Positions 1 through 9,854 of a DNA stretch of 64,000 bases are shown piece by piece. This DNA is from Rebecca billardiae RCC1528 (taxonomy: Eukaryota; Haptophyta). The stretch is from the NCBI GenBank assembly GCA_965240325.2, contig OZ251237.1:744001-808000 (forward strand). The letters run 5' to 3'. Made by a program: the position numbers and the translations under genes. Each line of letters begins with the position of its first letter. The stretch's first letter is position 1. Below the pieces are notes generated by a model. The model searched no databases and was not told where the DNA came from. It saw only the letters and a program-made list of their open reading frames with translations.

Positions 1-269
1 TTTGAAACGTGGTTCGGGTCCGCACTGCGGGCTCCACGCTGCGCGCTCCGCCCTGCACCGCGGGCCATAATATAACAGCTAACTCAATTAAAGTCGTAGT
101 ATTATATAACATGCAGTAGTCATCTGCTAGCTACTTACTTAAGTTACTAATAAGCTACTTTGAGCTGGCCGGGGTACGGGGCTGGGCCTGGAGGCTTCAG
201 CCGCCGGTCTGTACGACCAGTAACATCGTTGGAGCAGCGTCGTCAACTCGTCATGATGCATCATCATCA

Positions 270-1670
270 TCATGATGCATCATCAATAACATCAGCATTC
301 TGATGATCAACGTGAACGTCGTGACGAGTATTCATGCCGCCATCAACATGTAGCACCACGGCAAGCGCCCCTGCAGGCGGCACAGCCATGAACAGCGACA
401 GCAGCAGCGGCGGCGGCGGCAGCGCGCACGCCTCGCACGCGCCGGACGCCGCTTGCCCATGCGCGGCGATTGCCGCCGCCGAGACGATGGCGCGCGCGCT
501 GAAGTGCAGCCCCATGGCAGTGGCGCGCAGCCGGCCGTCGAAGCGGCCGAGGCTGAAGTCCAGGCACTGCACGATGGCAACCGAGCGCGCGATGGGCACC
601 GCGAGCATCGCACCCACGTATCCGAGCCACGCAACCGGCTGCGAAGGCCCGTGCGCCGCAGCGACCAGCGCAGCGGCGGCCGCGGCGGCGAGCAGCGGCG
701 CGGCGGCCAGCAAAGCGAGCGCTGCCGAGAGGGCAGGGCGCCGCGGGCTGACTCCAGCAAGGGCACACCCGCGCTTGAGTGCGCGTGCGATCTCCGGGGC
801 ACGGAACGAGCCGACCACGCCCGCGCCAGCGTACACGGCCATGTACCCGCCGTACGTGAACACGCCGCGCCCAAAGTAGCCAAGCACCACGTCCGGCGAG
901 GCCGCTATGAACAGCCACGCGGCGGCGCACGAGCACGCGTCCGCACAGAGGTGAGCCATATACGGCAGGTCGCCTGTGAGGACGCCGAGCGTGCGCAGCA
1001 CACCGGGACGCTCGTCGACGCCATCGAGCGCGTCGTACGCGGGCAGGTCAGTGGCCCCATCGTCCGCACCGCCATGCGCGGACGCCGGCCGCGCGCGCTC
1101 GCCCGCATCCCCTGCGAAGACCGCGGCAAACACCGCTGCGGCCAGCGTGCCCGTGACTGCAAGCAGGGCAAACACCGATCGCCAGCCGCATAGTGCCAGC
1201 GCGAGCGAGCCGATGCTCGGCGCGCCGAGCACGGCGAGCGTGCGCGCCGCGACCACGCGCGAGAGCACGCGCTCGCGGGCGGGCGCGTCGCCTTCGAAAC
1301 GGTCGCCAATCATTGCCTGCGCCGCGACGAGCGACGCGGCGCCACCGACCGCCTGCGCGACGCGGAGCGCCAGCAGCAGGCGCAGCGAGGTGGGTAGCGC
1401 GGCAATCGCACTCGCCGCGACAAAGAGCACAAGCCCGATGGCCAGCGTCCGCACCCGGCCACACGTGTCCGCGCACGCCCCGACGAGCGGGTACGCGAAG
1501 CCAAGCGCGAGGAGAAAGACGGTGATCACAGACTGCGCGTGCGCGACGGGCACTCCGTACTCGAGGGCGATCGCGGGCAGCGAGGGCGCCACAACATCGG
1601 ATGCGAACGCCGCAAGGATTCCGAGCAGCACGAGCGCCGGCTCGAGGCAGCCCGCCAACAGTGCTAGCAT
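270..1670 (-). CDS. Bcr/CflA-like MFS drug or metabolite transporter
   Basis: A single-exon 466-residue membrane protein of the major facilitator superfamily. TM1 carries Asp followed by the pattern xVVAPSLPAI (residues 25-34), which resembles the DMYLPALP signature of the Bcr/CflA/MdfA drug:H+ antiporter branch. The loop 2-3 motif GACADTCGR is at residues 64-72. Hydrophobic segments continue through the chain, with a charged loop near residues 185-225 that fits the centre between two 6-TM halves. It would act in a membrane as a proton-coupled exporter; the substrate cannot be read from sequence. The ATG at 1670 lies only 39 bp from a foldback element at 1710, so the native promoter is interrupted. 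The C-terminal tail is hydrophilic and His/Asp-rich. Confidence 0.75.
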   Translation of the reverse strand: MLALLAGCLEPALVLLGILAAFASDVVAPSLPAIALEYGVPVAHAQSVITVFLLALGFAYPLVGACADTCGRVRTLAIGLVLFVAASAIAALPTSLRLLLALRVAQAVGGAASLVAAQAMIGDRFEGDAPARERVLSRVVAARTLAVLGAPSIGSLALALCGWRSVFALLAVTGTLAAAVFAAVFAGDAGERARPASAHGGADDGATDLPAYDALDGVDERPGVLRTLGVLTGDLPYMAHLCADACSCAAAWLFIAASPDVVLGYFGRGVFTYGGYMAVYAGAGVVGSFRAPEIARALKRGCALAGVSPRRPALSAALALLAAAPLLAAAAAAALVAAAHGPSQPVAWLGYVGAMLAVPIARSVAIVQCLDFSLGRFDGRLRATAMGLHFSARAIVSAAAIAAHGQAASGACEACALPPPPLLLSLFMAVPPAGALAVVLHVDGGMNTRHDVHVDHQNADVIDDAS

Positions 1671-1709
1671 CAGAAACAGTGATGGACGACGAACCGCCGC
1701 GCGCCATCT

Positions 1710-2785
1710 GAGGCCACTTCACCGAAATCCAGGTTGGGGAGGATCTCCGCTGCACTGGTGGGGAGGATGTCATCCTCCCCGCTCGCCACGGCTGGGGAGG
1801 ATGTCCGCCGCGCTGTCCGGTCTTTCGCCGCTGACAAAACTTTCGAAAACGAAAGTCGCGCTATGGCGGACCCGGTGTTCCCGCCCGGCGGCGAAAGGGG
1901 CGCGGGGCCGGTGGCTCGCGATCCGAAGGGCAGTAGCACGCGACCTCGCTTGGGCGGTGGCAGCGGCGCTGTGGCACGGCGTGTACCATCCGCGCGGCTG
2001 TGCGCGATCGCGCGGTCCCGTTCGTCGCCACGCCGCGCGCGACCGTTCACGCCACAGTCTTTCCGCACTGGCATGCACCCGTCGCAAGCGCATGACGGCG
2101 GAGAGCTCAGAGAGCCCGTCACGCGCGTGACGACCGTGTGGGATGGGTTGTACAGCTTGTCTTCATGTTCAGGGAGGCACGCGCCGGCCCATGAGGCGGG
2201 CATGAGGATCATGGACGGCTGCTGTACTGTCCACAACTCCATGGCCGTGTGGCAGGCGATGACTCATCTTTCAGCAGTTAGGAATGGTCTGAACGTTGGA
2301 TGGGCTCATCAGAAAGCCTACGAAGGGCAGCCTTCATATCGGCACAACCCATCCCACACGGTCGTCACGCGCGTGACGGGCTCTCTGAGCTCTCCGCCGT
2401 CATGCGCTTGCAACGGGTGCATGCCAGTGCGGAAAGACTGTGGCGTGAACGGTCGCGCGCGGCGTGGCGACGAACGGGACCGCGCGATCGCGCACAGCCG
2501 CGCGGATGGTACACGCCGTGCCACAGCGCCGCTGCCACCGCCCAAGCGAGGTCGCGAGCTACTGCCCTTCGGATCGCGAGCCACCGGCCCCGCGCCCCTT
2601 TCGCCGCCGGGCGGGAACACCGGGTCCGCCATAGCGCGACTTTCGTTTTCGAAAGTTTTGTCAGCGGCGAAAGACCGGACAGCGCGGCGGACATCCTCCC
2701 CAGCCGTGGCGAGCGGGGAGGATGACATCCTCCCCACCAGTGCAGCGGAGATCCTCCCCAACCTGGATTTCGGTGAAGTGGCCTC
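1710..2785. mobile_element. Foldback (long inverted repeat) element 1
   Basis: Two arms of 442 bp (1710-2151 and 2344-2785) are reverse complements with very few differences: the two translations of the arms differ at only two residues. A 192-bp unique spacer (2152-2343) separates them. The 5-bp sequence CATCT occurs immediately outside both ends (1705-1709 and 2786-2790), as expected of a target-site duplication. Each arm contains several copies of GGGGAGGAT, including a perfect 10-bp stem with a single central base at 1760-1780. No transposase is recognisable, so it is non-autonomous. The near-identity of the arms implies recent insertion or gene conversion. Long ORFs across the arms are symmetric and appear to be artefacts of GC-rich sequence. 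Confidence 0.85.
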
Positions 2786-2901
2786 CATCTCCCACGCGAT
2801 CCCGCCAGTCACAAACGAGCCGTATTAATCACTGTACTTAGTAGTAGTAATGATCTCATGCTTCATGCCCACCCAGCAACCAGCAGGGTGGGAGGGCAGG
2901 G

Positions 2902-4503
2902 AGAAACAACTCCCAGAGGAGGAGCAGCCACCAGCGCAGCGGTGACCAGAGCAGCCACGCCGGCCGCCGCGCCGCGGGTGCAGCCAGCGAGCGCGGCCGC
3001 ACCCAGACGCGCATGGCTTGCCAAGCTGCTGAGCCAATCCAGGCCCGCGCCCAATCCGGGCCTGGCTCGGCTTGACGACCGGAAAACCTCCAGGCAGCCG
3101 GACCCTGGCTGCCAGCCCGCCCTCATGAGGGCTACCGGTGAGTTATACCCGCATAACCGAGCGGTTATACAACCATAACTCACTCGGTAGACCCACATGA
3201 GAGTAGATTGAGGTGGGGGCCGCGTTGATAAACGCGTGAGGTGACTAGGTCACACCCCCGAAGCCGTCCAGGATGCGACGCCGACCAGGAAGGACTCGCC
3301 GATGCATTCGAGCAACTACGCCGACAGAAGCCGATGACCGCCTAGACGCCGAAGAGGAAGTACTCGATGGAGCACGTAGACCGCAGGCGCTGGCAGCCGA
3401 CGCCCCCCCCCAACGCAAGTTTGGGCAGAGCGCGGCGCCGCAGGAGGCAGAGGCCTCGAGGGCCTCCACCCAGAAGGAGGTGTGGAATGCCACACCCCGC
3501 AGGGGTGGTGGCCGGGGGCCCGAAGAGGCCGAGGCCGCCGAAGGGGTAGCGCGAGGACCGAAGGCGGCAGAGGCCCAGAGGGGCTCCCCGCAGGGTTGTA
3601 TGAGTAAGGACGATCCAGACGGCATGAGACAGTGGGCACGAAAACATGCGCGGCGGCGGCGGCGCAGGCGGGAAGCAGGCGCGAGACACGCACGCGTAGC
3701 GTCAGATAAGGTAGCAGGTCGCATCCCACACACAGCAGTGCACGGCAGACTGCAGAGGAGGCGGCAGAGAAGGAGAGAGCAGCACCCACCCGCCAGGCGA
3801 TGAAGGCAAGCGAGACTGCGAAGCGTGAGAAGATTGCAGACGGGGACGCCTGGGAGCGGTTCCCAGGCGCCCCCATCGAAAGCAGAGCATGAGAAGATTG
3901 CAGACGGGGACGCCTCGAAGCGGTTCCGAGGCGCCCCCATTGAAAGCAGAGCATGAGAAGATTGCAGACGGGGACGCCTCGAAGCGGTTCCGAGGCGCCC
4001 CCATCGAAAGCAGAGCATGAGAAGATAGATTGCAGACGGGGACGCCTCGAAGCGGCTCCGAGGCGCCCCCATCGAAAGCAGATAGAGCATGAGAAGATTG
4101 CAGACGGGGACGCCTCGAAGCGGCTCCGAGGCGCCCCCATCGAAAGCAGAGAGCAAGCAGGGCAGGTGCACGAGTGGAGAGAGCGAGGGCTGAGGGCGGC
4201 CTACCGCCGACGCACACGCACCTGGAAGAAACAACTCCCAGAGGAGGAGCAGCCACCAGCGCAGCGGTGACCAGAGCAGCCACGCCGGCCGCCGCGCCGC
4301 GGGTGCAGCCAGCGAGCGCGGCCGCACCCAGACGCGCATGGCTTGCCAAGCTGCTGAGCCAATCCAGGCCCGCGCCCAATCCGGGCCTGGCTCGGCTTGA
4401 CGACCGGAAAACCTCCAGGCAGCCGGACCCTGGCTGCCAGCCCGCCCTCATGAGGGCTACCGGTGAGTTATACCCGCATAACCGAGCGGTTATACAACCA
4501 TAA
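2902..4503. mobile_element. Element with 277-bp terminal direct repeats (TRIM/LTR-like or segmental duplication)
   Basis: The 277-bp blocks 2902-3178 and 4227-4503 are direct repeats at a constant offset of 1325 bp and look identical over almost all their length. Between them lies about 1 kb that includes an Arg/Glu-rich open frame (3273-3803, not recognised) and a hairpin tandem array. The arrangement resembles a small LTR-type element, but the repeat ends are not TG...CA and I find no clear target duplication, primer-binding site or reverse transcriptase. A segmental tandem duplication is therefore an equal alternative. Each repeat ends with a 7-bp stem around AG (ATAACCG/CGGTTAT). The second copy ends 265 bp before the sulfotransferase ATG. 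Confidence 0.55.
3826..4150. repeat. Tandem array of five 64-68-bp hairpin units
   Basis: The word CGGGGACGCC recurs at 3841, 3905, 3969, 4037 and 4105, giving periods of 64, 64, 68 and 68 bp. The longer units contain an extra AGAT or GATA step. Each unit contains GCCTCG and CGAGGC flanking a loop of about ten bases, so each can form a hairpin. The first unit has compensating changes in both stem halves (CCTGGGA and TCCCAGG instead of CCTCGAA and TTCCGAGG). This suggests pairing is maintained or gene-converted. No protein-coding sense was recognised. The units are contiguous, without variable spacers. Confidence 0.8.
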
Positions 4504-4768
4504 TCTGTATGTCGTCATATTTGGAGCCCAGCTAGCATTCGTTATTTTGTATTTAAGGGCCCTTTGTAGAACCTCCGCCCGCCGCTCATTATTATTTTCT
4601 CGATCGAAGCGAACTGTGATCGGGATCGCGGTTGGATCCCTCATCCCCGGTAGGTGTGCAGCCGCCGGGCGCGCGGCGCCGGTGCCGAAGAACCACCGAA
4701 GGCAAGAACCGACTGAATCTGTCGTCATAACCCGCGGTGACCTCCGAGTGGAACGCGTGGCCCCCGGC

Positions 4769-5854
4769 ATGGAGCTGGGTGGCGTATCGGGCCTTCTCTG
4801 CGCCGCCTCTTTCGCATCGCTCAGCACCGCAGTGCTACTGCTCTTCCGCGCGCGCACACGCGAGAGGAATGTGCGTGTGGCCCTTGCAGAAGCCGTGTCA
4901 CGAAACCGCACGCTCTGCCTCGAGGTGTTGCAGCACCGGCGCGCGGTGATGAACGCGTCGCCATCGAGTGTCGACCGGGCACGCAGTTTCAAGCCGCGAG
5001 CGAGCGACATTCTGATCGCCACGTACCCGAAGAGCGGCACGACGTGGGCCTCGCACATCCTGCACTCGCTGCGCTCTGGCGGTGATCTCGACTACCGTGA
5101 GATCACAGACGTTGTGCCATACAATCTGTTTGCTGAAGATCTCGGGCAGAAACTCGACGCAGATCAAGGGTGGGAGCCGCGCCTCTTCAAGACGCACGAC
5201 TCAGCGGACGTGCTCTCGCAGGGCGGGCGGTATGTCGTCGTGTTCCGCGACCCAACCGACGTGCTCCTTTCGATGCACGAGTATGTACTGGCTTATTGCG
5301 GACTGCTGCCAGATGATGTGGACGTTGCTGACTTCGCGCACGCAATGCTGCACGAGAACGTTTACTCTGCAGACCTCTGGCAGTTCATGCTCGGCCACTG
5401 GCTCCGTCGCCACCACAGTGGCTGCCTGCTCCTCTTTTACGAGGACATGGTCGATGACACCCCCTCGCAGGTGCGCCGGCTGGCTGCGTTCATGGGCGTC
5501 GCGGACGAGGACGTGATACAACTCGCTGTCAAGCAGGCAAGCCGCGAGTTCATGACGAGTGATGAGCACGCACACCGCTTCGACGACTCTCCCGTGCGCA
5601 CAGTCTGCATCAGGGCACTGGCTAACCGGCTTGCGTGTTTGCCGGCGCTCGGCGAGTTCAACCCACACGCTGCTGCCAAGGCCAAGCTGGCCTCCGCTGA
5701 GCGTGCTTCGTCGCGCCAGCGTGTGCGTGCGCGCGCAGAGGAGTCGGGCAGTATCGCCAAGTTCGAAGCACGCTGGGCCAAGGTTATACACGCAGCCACC
5801 GGCCTCACAGGCTATGCCGAGATGCGTCGGGCCTTCGCGACGGAGCAGCTGTGA
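4769..5854 (+). CDS. Membrane-anchored PAPS-dependent sulfotransferase (Sulfotransfer_1)
   Basis: Transfers sulfate from PAPS to a hydroxyl acceptor. The 5'-phosphosulfate loop TYPKSGTTW is at about residue 85, the catalytic KTH at about 141 and the 3'-phosphate site RDPTDVLLSM at about 161. The ATG at 4769 is chosen because it gives a 361-residue protein that starts with a short hydrophobic anchor (residues 7-26) followed by Arg-rich sequence, typical of a type II Golgi enzyme. The frame stays open upstream to a GTG inside the repeat copy ending at 4503, but that part has no family similarity. The enzyme is single exon. The acceptor is unknown; linked GDP-fucose genes make a glycan plausible, but the cytosolic-SULT type also sulfates small molecules. 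Confidence 0.85.
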   Translation: MELGGVSGLLCAASFASLSTAVLLLFRARTRERNVRVALAEAVSRNRTLCLEVLQHRRAVMNASPSSVDRARSFKPRASDILIATYPKSGTTWASHILHSLRSGGDLDYREITDVVPYNLFAEDLGQKLDADQGWEPRLFKTHDSADVLSQGGRYVVVFRDPTDVLLSMHEYVLAYCGLLPDDVDVADFAHAMLHENVYSADLWQFMLGHWLRRHHSGCLLLFYEDMVDDTPSQVRRLAAFMGVADEDVIQLAVKQASREFMTSDEHAHRFDDSPVRTVCIRALANRLACLPALGEFNPHAAAKAKLASAERASSRQRVRARAEESGSIAKFEARWAKVIHAATGLTGYAEMRRAFATEQL

Positions 5855-6360
5855 GATGACGAGCTGATGCTTACTGCTGGTAGTAGCAGCCGTATCGCTA
5901 CACTCGAGTACGGGCTGGATGTGCTCATGTACGTGGCGACGACCTGTCGACGGCGCCACCGGTTGACGAGTGCTGGGTGACTAGTGTAGTTTTGGCACCC
6001 TGGGACCTAGACTAGTCAATAAGTCAATCGGGGCGGCGCCGGCCTACTCAGAGTACTCACTCACTAACAGTACAGTCAGTACTCTCTTATCTCAGCAATG
6101 CTACTACCCGCCTATTAGCCGAAAGCCCGCGCCTTCGAATCCCTTATACCGACGATATCATACGACGTACAGACGCGAGGCAGTAGGCAAGACTGCTATA
6201 CAGACTACGACGGTCACTAGTCACTTGTGAGTCGACTGCAGAGTCTCAGCTGCACGGTGAGACTGGCCGCTGCGCGGGCCGGCGCACGCGGCCCGCGGCC
6301 GCAGGCGGCACGGCCGCACGGTGAGGTGCATGTGCTCCTCGCGCAGGCCGCTCCGCGCGC
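5855..6360. other. Convergent intergenic region
   Basis: This 506-bp stretch lies between two convergent 3' ends and is poorer in GC than the flanking genes, particularly around 5990-6200. No coding similarity, tRNA or strong repeat was seen. It probably holds the polyadenylation signals of both genes. Confidence 0.5.
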
Positions 6361-7946
6361 TCACTTCTTGGCGTGCGCCTCCTTGAGCATGTCGATCGCC
6401 TTCGTGCCCATCAGGTCCGTCAGCTCGCACGCGTCGTAGTAGTCCACGTCTGGCACGTCGGCGAGCGTCTTCTCGCCGCCGCACACCGCCTGGAACTTGG
6501 AGATGCCGACGCACGAGCAGTTGAACTCGCCGACGACGTAATCGGTCGAGCCGGGCGTGGGGCCGTCCATCGGGATGAAGTCGGCGGTCCAGAGGAGCGG
6601 CAGTGGCTCGCCCTCGATCTCGAGCGCCTTCTTCAGCTGCGGCATGTCCTCGACCAGGAACTTGTACTCCAGCGTCGCGTAGTGCGGGTCGCCCGGCTTG
6701 TAGTAGGTGTACGCCGAGTTGCCGCCGACGGCCGAGAGGCCGCCGCCCTCCGGCTTCTTGTGGATCATCATCTGCAGCACGTTGCCGACCATCAGCATGC
6801 GCACCTCGCCCTCCGAGATGCGCGGCAGCAGCCGCTGGTCCACCAGCTGGCCGCCCGCCTCCTTGCCACCCTCGAGGTACTTTCCGGGAAACGTCGACTT
6901 CCACGAGCCCGCCTTGGGCGTCGTCGGGCCGTTGACGCAGAACTCGATGAACTCGCCGACCGTGTGGTACTCGATGTGGTTGTCGTTCATCTCCATCAGC
7001 TTGAGCTGGTCGTTGTCCGAGAGGACCGCGTCGCCGTAGTTCTTGCAGTAGTCCTTGCCCTGCAGCCACACGAGCCAGATGCCCTCGCCGGCCGAGCCCC
7101 TGTTCTGCTTGATGACGCGCGGCTGGAACGCGGCGTTCTTCTTGAAGCCCGCCTCGAGCTCGGCGCGGTCGTAGTAGGCCATGGTGTCGGGCAGGCCGCA
7201 CGAGAGCGCGTTGATCGCGCAGAGCGCGTCCTTCGCGCCCATCTTCGTCTGCACCTCCGGCGACGACCACACGAGCTTCCCCTTGGCGAGCTGGTCGTTC
7301 ATCAGCTTGTCGAAGCGCTCCTGCGTGCCCGGCAGCGTCCCCTGCGAGAGCTGGCCGGGGTTGATGCGCACGATGAGCGCGTCGAACTTCTCGACGTACT
7401 TGGCGAACTCGTCGTGCTTCGTGTCGTAGTACTTGACGATCTCGCACTGGTTCCCCGTCTTGATCACGCCGTTGGCGATCGGGATCGAGTCGACGCGGTG
7501 CCCATCCGGGCCCTGCGGCGGCAACGGGCGGCGCGGCGCGCGAGCGCGCGCGCGCGCGCGGCCGGTGAGCGGTCGCGGCGGCGCGCGCGCGGAGAGCGGC
7601 GCGCGGCGCGCAGCCCGCGCCCCCGCGCCGGCGCGGCTCGCGCGCGCACCTTGTCCGTGCCGCCGTTCTTCGCGCCCGGCACGTTAAACTCGACGACGCA
7701 CAGCTTGAACTGCGGCTTCGACGGCTGTGGCATCAGCGAGTTGTAGCGGCAGTCGGCGACGGCCTGAGGGAGGGGTCCGCTGTGCCGGGCCTTCTCGATG
7801 AAGGAGGCAAAGTCCTGCGCGTACACCGGCGCCATTGCGAAGAGGCCACGGCGCTCCTCCGCCGGCGTCGACACGTAGCGGTAGGCAAGCGCAGCGCTGC
7901 CTGCGGCGGCAACCGCGCCCGAGCCAAGCCGAAGTGCACGGAACAT
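6361..7946 (-). CDS. Cj0069-like ATP-grasp protein (DUF6815 type), possibly organellar
   Basis: Two exons, 7650-7946 and 6361-7512, with a 137-bp intron (GTGCGC...CAG, phase 0), give 482 residues. The join reads GGTDK then GPDGHRV and restores a continuous conserved frame. Visible motifs are DSIPIANG, RINPG, GAKDAL, IKQNRGSAGEGIW and VGEFNCSCVGI, which match my recollection of the bacterial Cj0069 family, an ATP-grasp-like fold of unknown reaction. The N-terminus (MFRALRLGSGAVAAAG) is Arg/Ala-rich with a hydrophobic stretch, consistent with a mitochondrial or plastid presequence that bacterial members would lack. The family is mostly bacterial to my knowledge, so transfer from bacteria followed by intron gain is a reasonable inference. 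The catalytic activity is not known. Confidence 0.7.
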
Positions 7947-8552
7947 GCTGCGAGCGTGGAGAGGCGCAGGGTGGGATGTGGTGCGCGCGCGAGCACGCGA
8001 CGCGCGGGGCACACGCGTCGTCAGTCGAGGCAAGGGCGTTCGTGTGCGCGCCGGCACAAGCGTTCATTTGCGCGCGCCCGCGGATGCGGCGGGCACGGGC
8101 TGGCGGCGACGTGCACGAGGCGCCAGCGCGGCGGCGGCAAACAGCCATCGTGCACATCGTCGAGCCCGCGGCGGCCACGCGCGAGCCCGCGACGCGCGCG
8201 CGAGCGGCGCGCGCCAGCGCGTACGTTGTTGTGCGCGCAGCTCGAGCCCCTCGTCCTCGGCCGACCCCGAAAACCCCGACAGGCGAAGGCTAAAAGCGTT
8301 GATGACCGGACGTAAACGTTCCAAACGTTACCCACTTATGACGAACCCACGAAACGGCCGGTCGGAAGTACGAACATAAGGCATAAGCCGCACGTCGACC
8401 AATGAAATCGCTGGAAGTGAGCAGGCGCCCGTCCGGTCGCTCGGCGCAGCGGCCGCGCGGTTCTGCGCCCGCGCCCACCAACCACCCGGACCGGACTCTC
8501 TCAGCCGACCCGACCGCCCCGGCCGGTCCCCGCACCGGCACAGCCGATCGCT
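7947..8552. other. Intergenic region upstream of the ATP-grasp gene
   Basis: A GC-rich stretch that must contain the promoter of the minus-strand gene starting at 7946 and the 3' end of the minus-strand WD40 gene ending at 8553. CG-rich low-complexity runs dominate. Only shadow ORFs without family features were seen. Confidence 0.4.
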
Positions 8553-9816
8553 CTAGCGCTCCTCGCCGCCGCTGTTGTTGAAGAAGCGGCAGCGGCCGTC
8601 GAAGCTCGCTGTCGCGAGCTGCGGGTGGCGCGGGTTGAAGGCCACGTCGCTCACCACGTCCAGGTGGCCGCCGACCGCCTGCACGACCGTGCCCGTGTGC
8701 AGCGAGTAGAGCGTCGCGAGCTTATCCTCGCCGCCCACCGCGACGTACCGCATGCACGGCGAGAAGTCGCAGCCGACGGCGTGCTGCCGGTTGGTGTGCG
8801 AGGCGAAGCAGCGCACGGACCGCCCGGAGCGCAGGTCCCAGAGCCGCACGGTCCCATCCGACGCCGAGGTGAGGAACGTGTCGCCCGCCTCCGGCGCGCA
8901 GCGCACGCACCGCGCGGGCCGTGAGTGGCCGCCGCCGCTCAGCTCGCCCATGTTCAGACTGAGTGCCGGCCGGCCGGCATGCAGGTCGAACGCGTGCAGC
9001 GACTTGTCCGAGCCGGCCACGACCACCACGTGCGAGAGGAACGCGTTGGGCGCGGCGACGTCCGTGACGTACTGCGCGCCCGGCGCCCAGCTCAGCCCCA
9101 GCCGGTACCGCGGCGCGGGCGGCGCGCTCCCGCAGGAGGTGACAGCGACGGGTGGCGCGTGCGCCGCGCCCGCCGGTCCTCCCGGCAGGTTGAGTGCGTA
9201 CACCAGAAGGGAGGGGCCGCAGCCGAGCAGGAAGAGCTGGTCCATGTAGAAGAAGCGCGCGCAGCGCACCTCGGCGCCAAGCCGCGGGTTGGCCACGCGC
9301 CCACGCGCGCCGCCGCCGCCCGCGCCGCCGCCGCCGCCAGTCGCCGCGGCCGCACCGGGCTTGGGCGCGCCCGGCAGCTGCGCACCCGCGGGCTCGTACT
9401 GGAGGTGGCTCACGCGAACGAGCGGCTCCGAGCGCAGCGGCGCGTCGGGCGAGACGTCCCAGATGCACGCCGTCCCGTCGTCCGCCGCGCTGAGCAACAG
9501 CCTGCCCGAGTGTGACCACTCGAGCGCGCGCACCGCTCCATCGTGACCGAGCAGGAGGCTGGACTCACCCCTGTGCTTGAGAGCCGGGAGTCGGCTGATG
9601 GCAATGGTGGAGTCAGCCGCGCACGAGGCGAGGCGCGCCGCGTCCGGCGAGTACGCGCAGCGCAGCGCCGCGCTCTGGTGCAGGCCCTTGGACGCCCACT
9701 CCGCTGGTTGCGCCACGAGCTCGAAGGCAGCGTGCTCCCTGCCTCTGTCGTACGCAGCAAGCCGCGCAGCGCCGCCACCGCCACCGCCACCGCCACCGCC
9801 GCCGCCGCCACCGCCG

Positions 9817-9854
<38 letters not shown>

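Noticed and set aside
1-269. Gene or regulatory RNA at the left edge
   Set aside because: Short AT-rich sequence with no motif; it probably is the 3' flank of the transporter gene.
3826-4150. CRISPR-like array of palindromic repeats
   Set aside because: The whole 64-68-bp period is repeated, with no variable spacers and no cas genes.
3245-4339. A 364-codon minus-strand gene
   Set aside because: Most of it is translation of the tandem hairpin array in changing frames; no ATG-led conserved domain is present.
4463-4768. N-terminal extension of the sulfotransferase into the 277-bp repeat
   Set aside because: It would need a GTG start inside a repeat copy and has no family similarity; ATG 4769 gives a normal anchored enzyme.
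6125-6160. Possible tRNA (TTCGAATCCC)
   Set aside because: Only the T-loop-like word is present; no acceptor stem or anticodon arm can be formed at the right distances.
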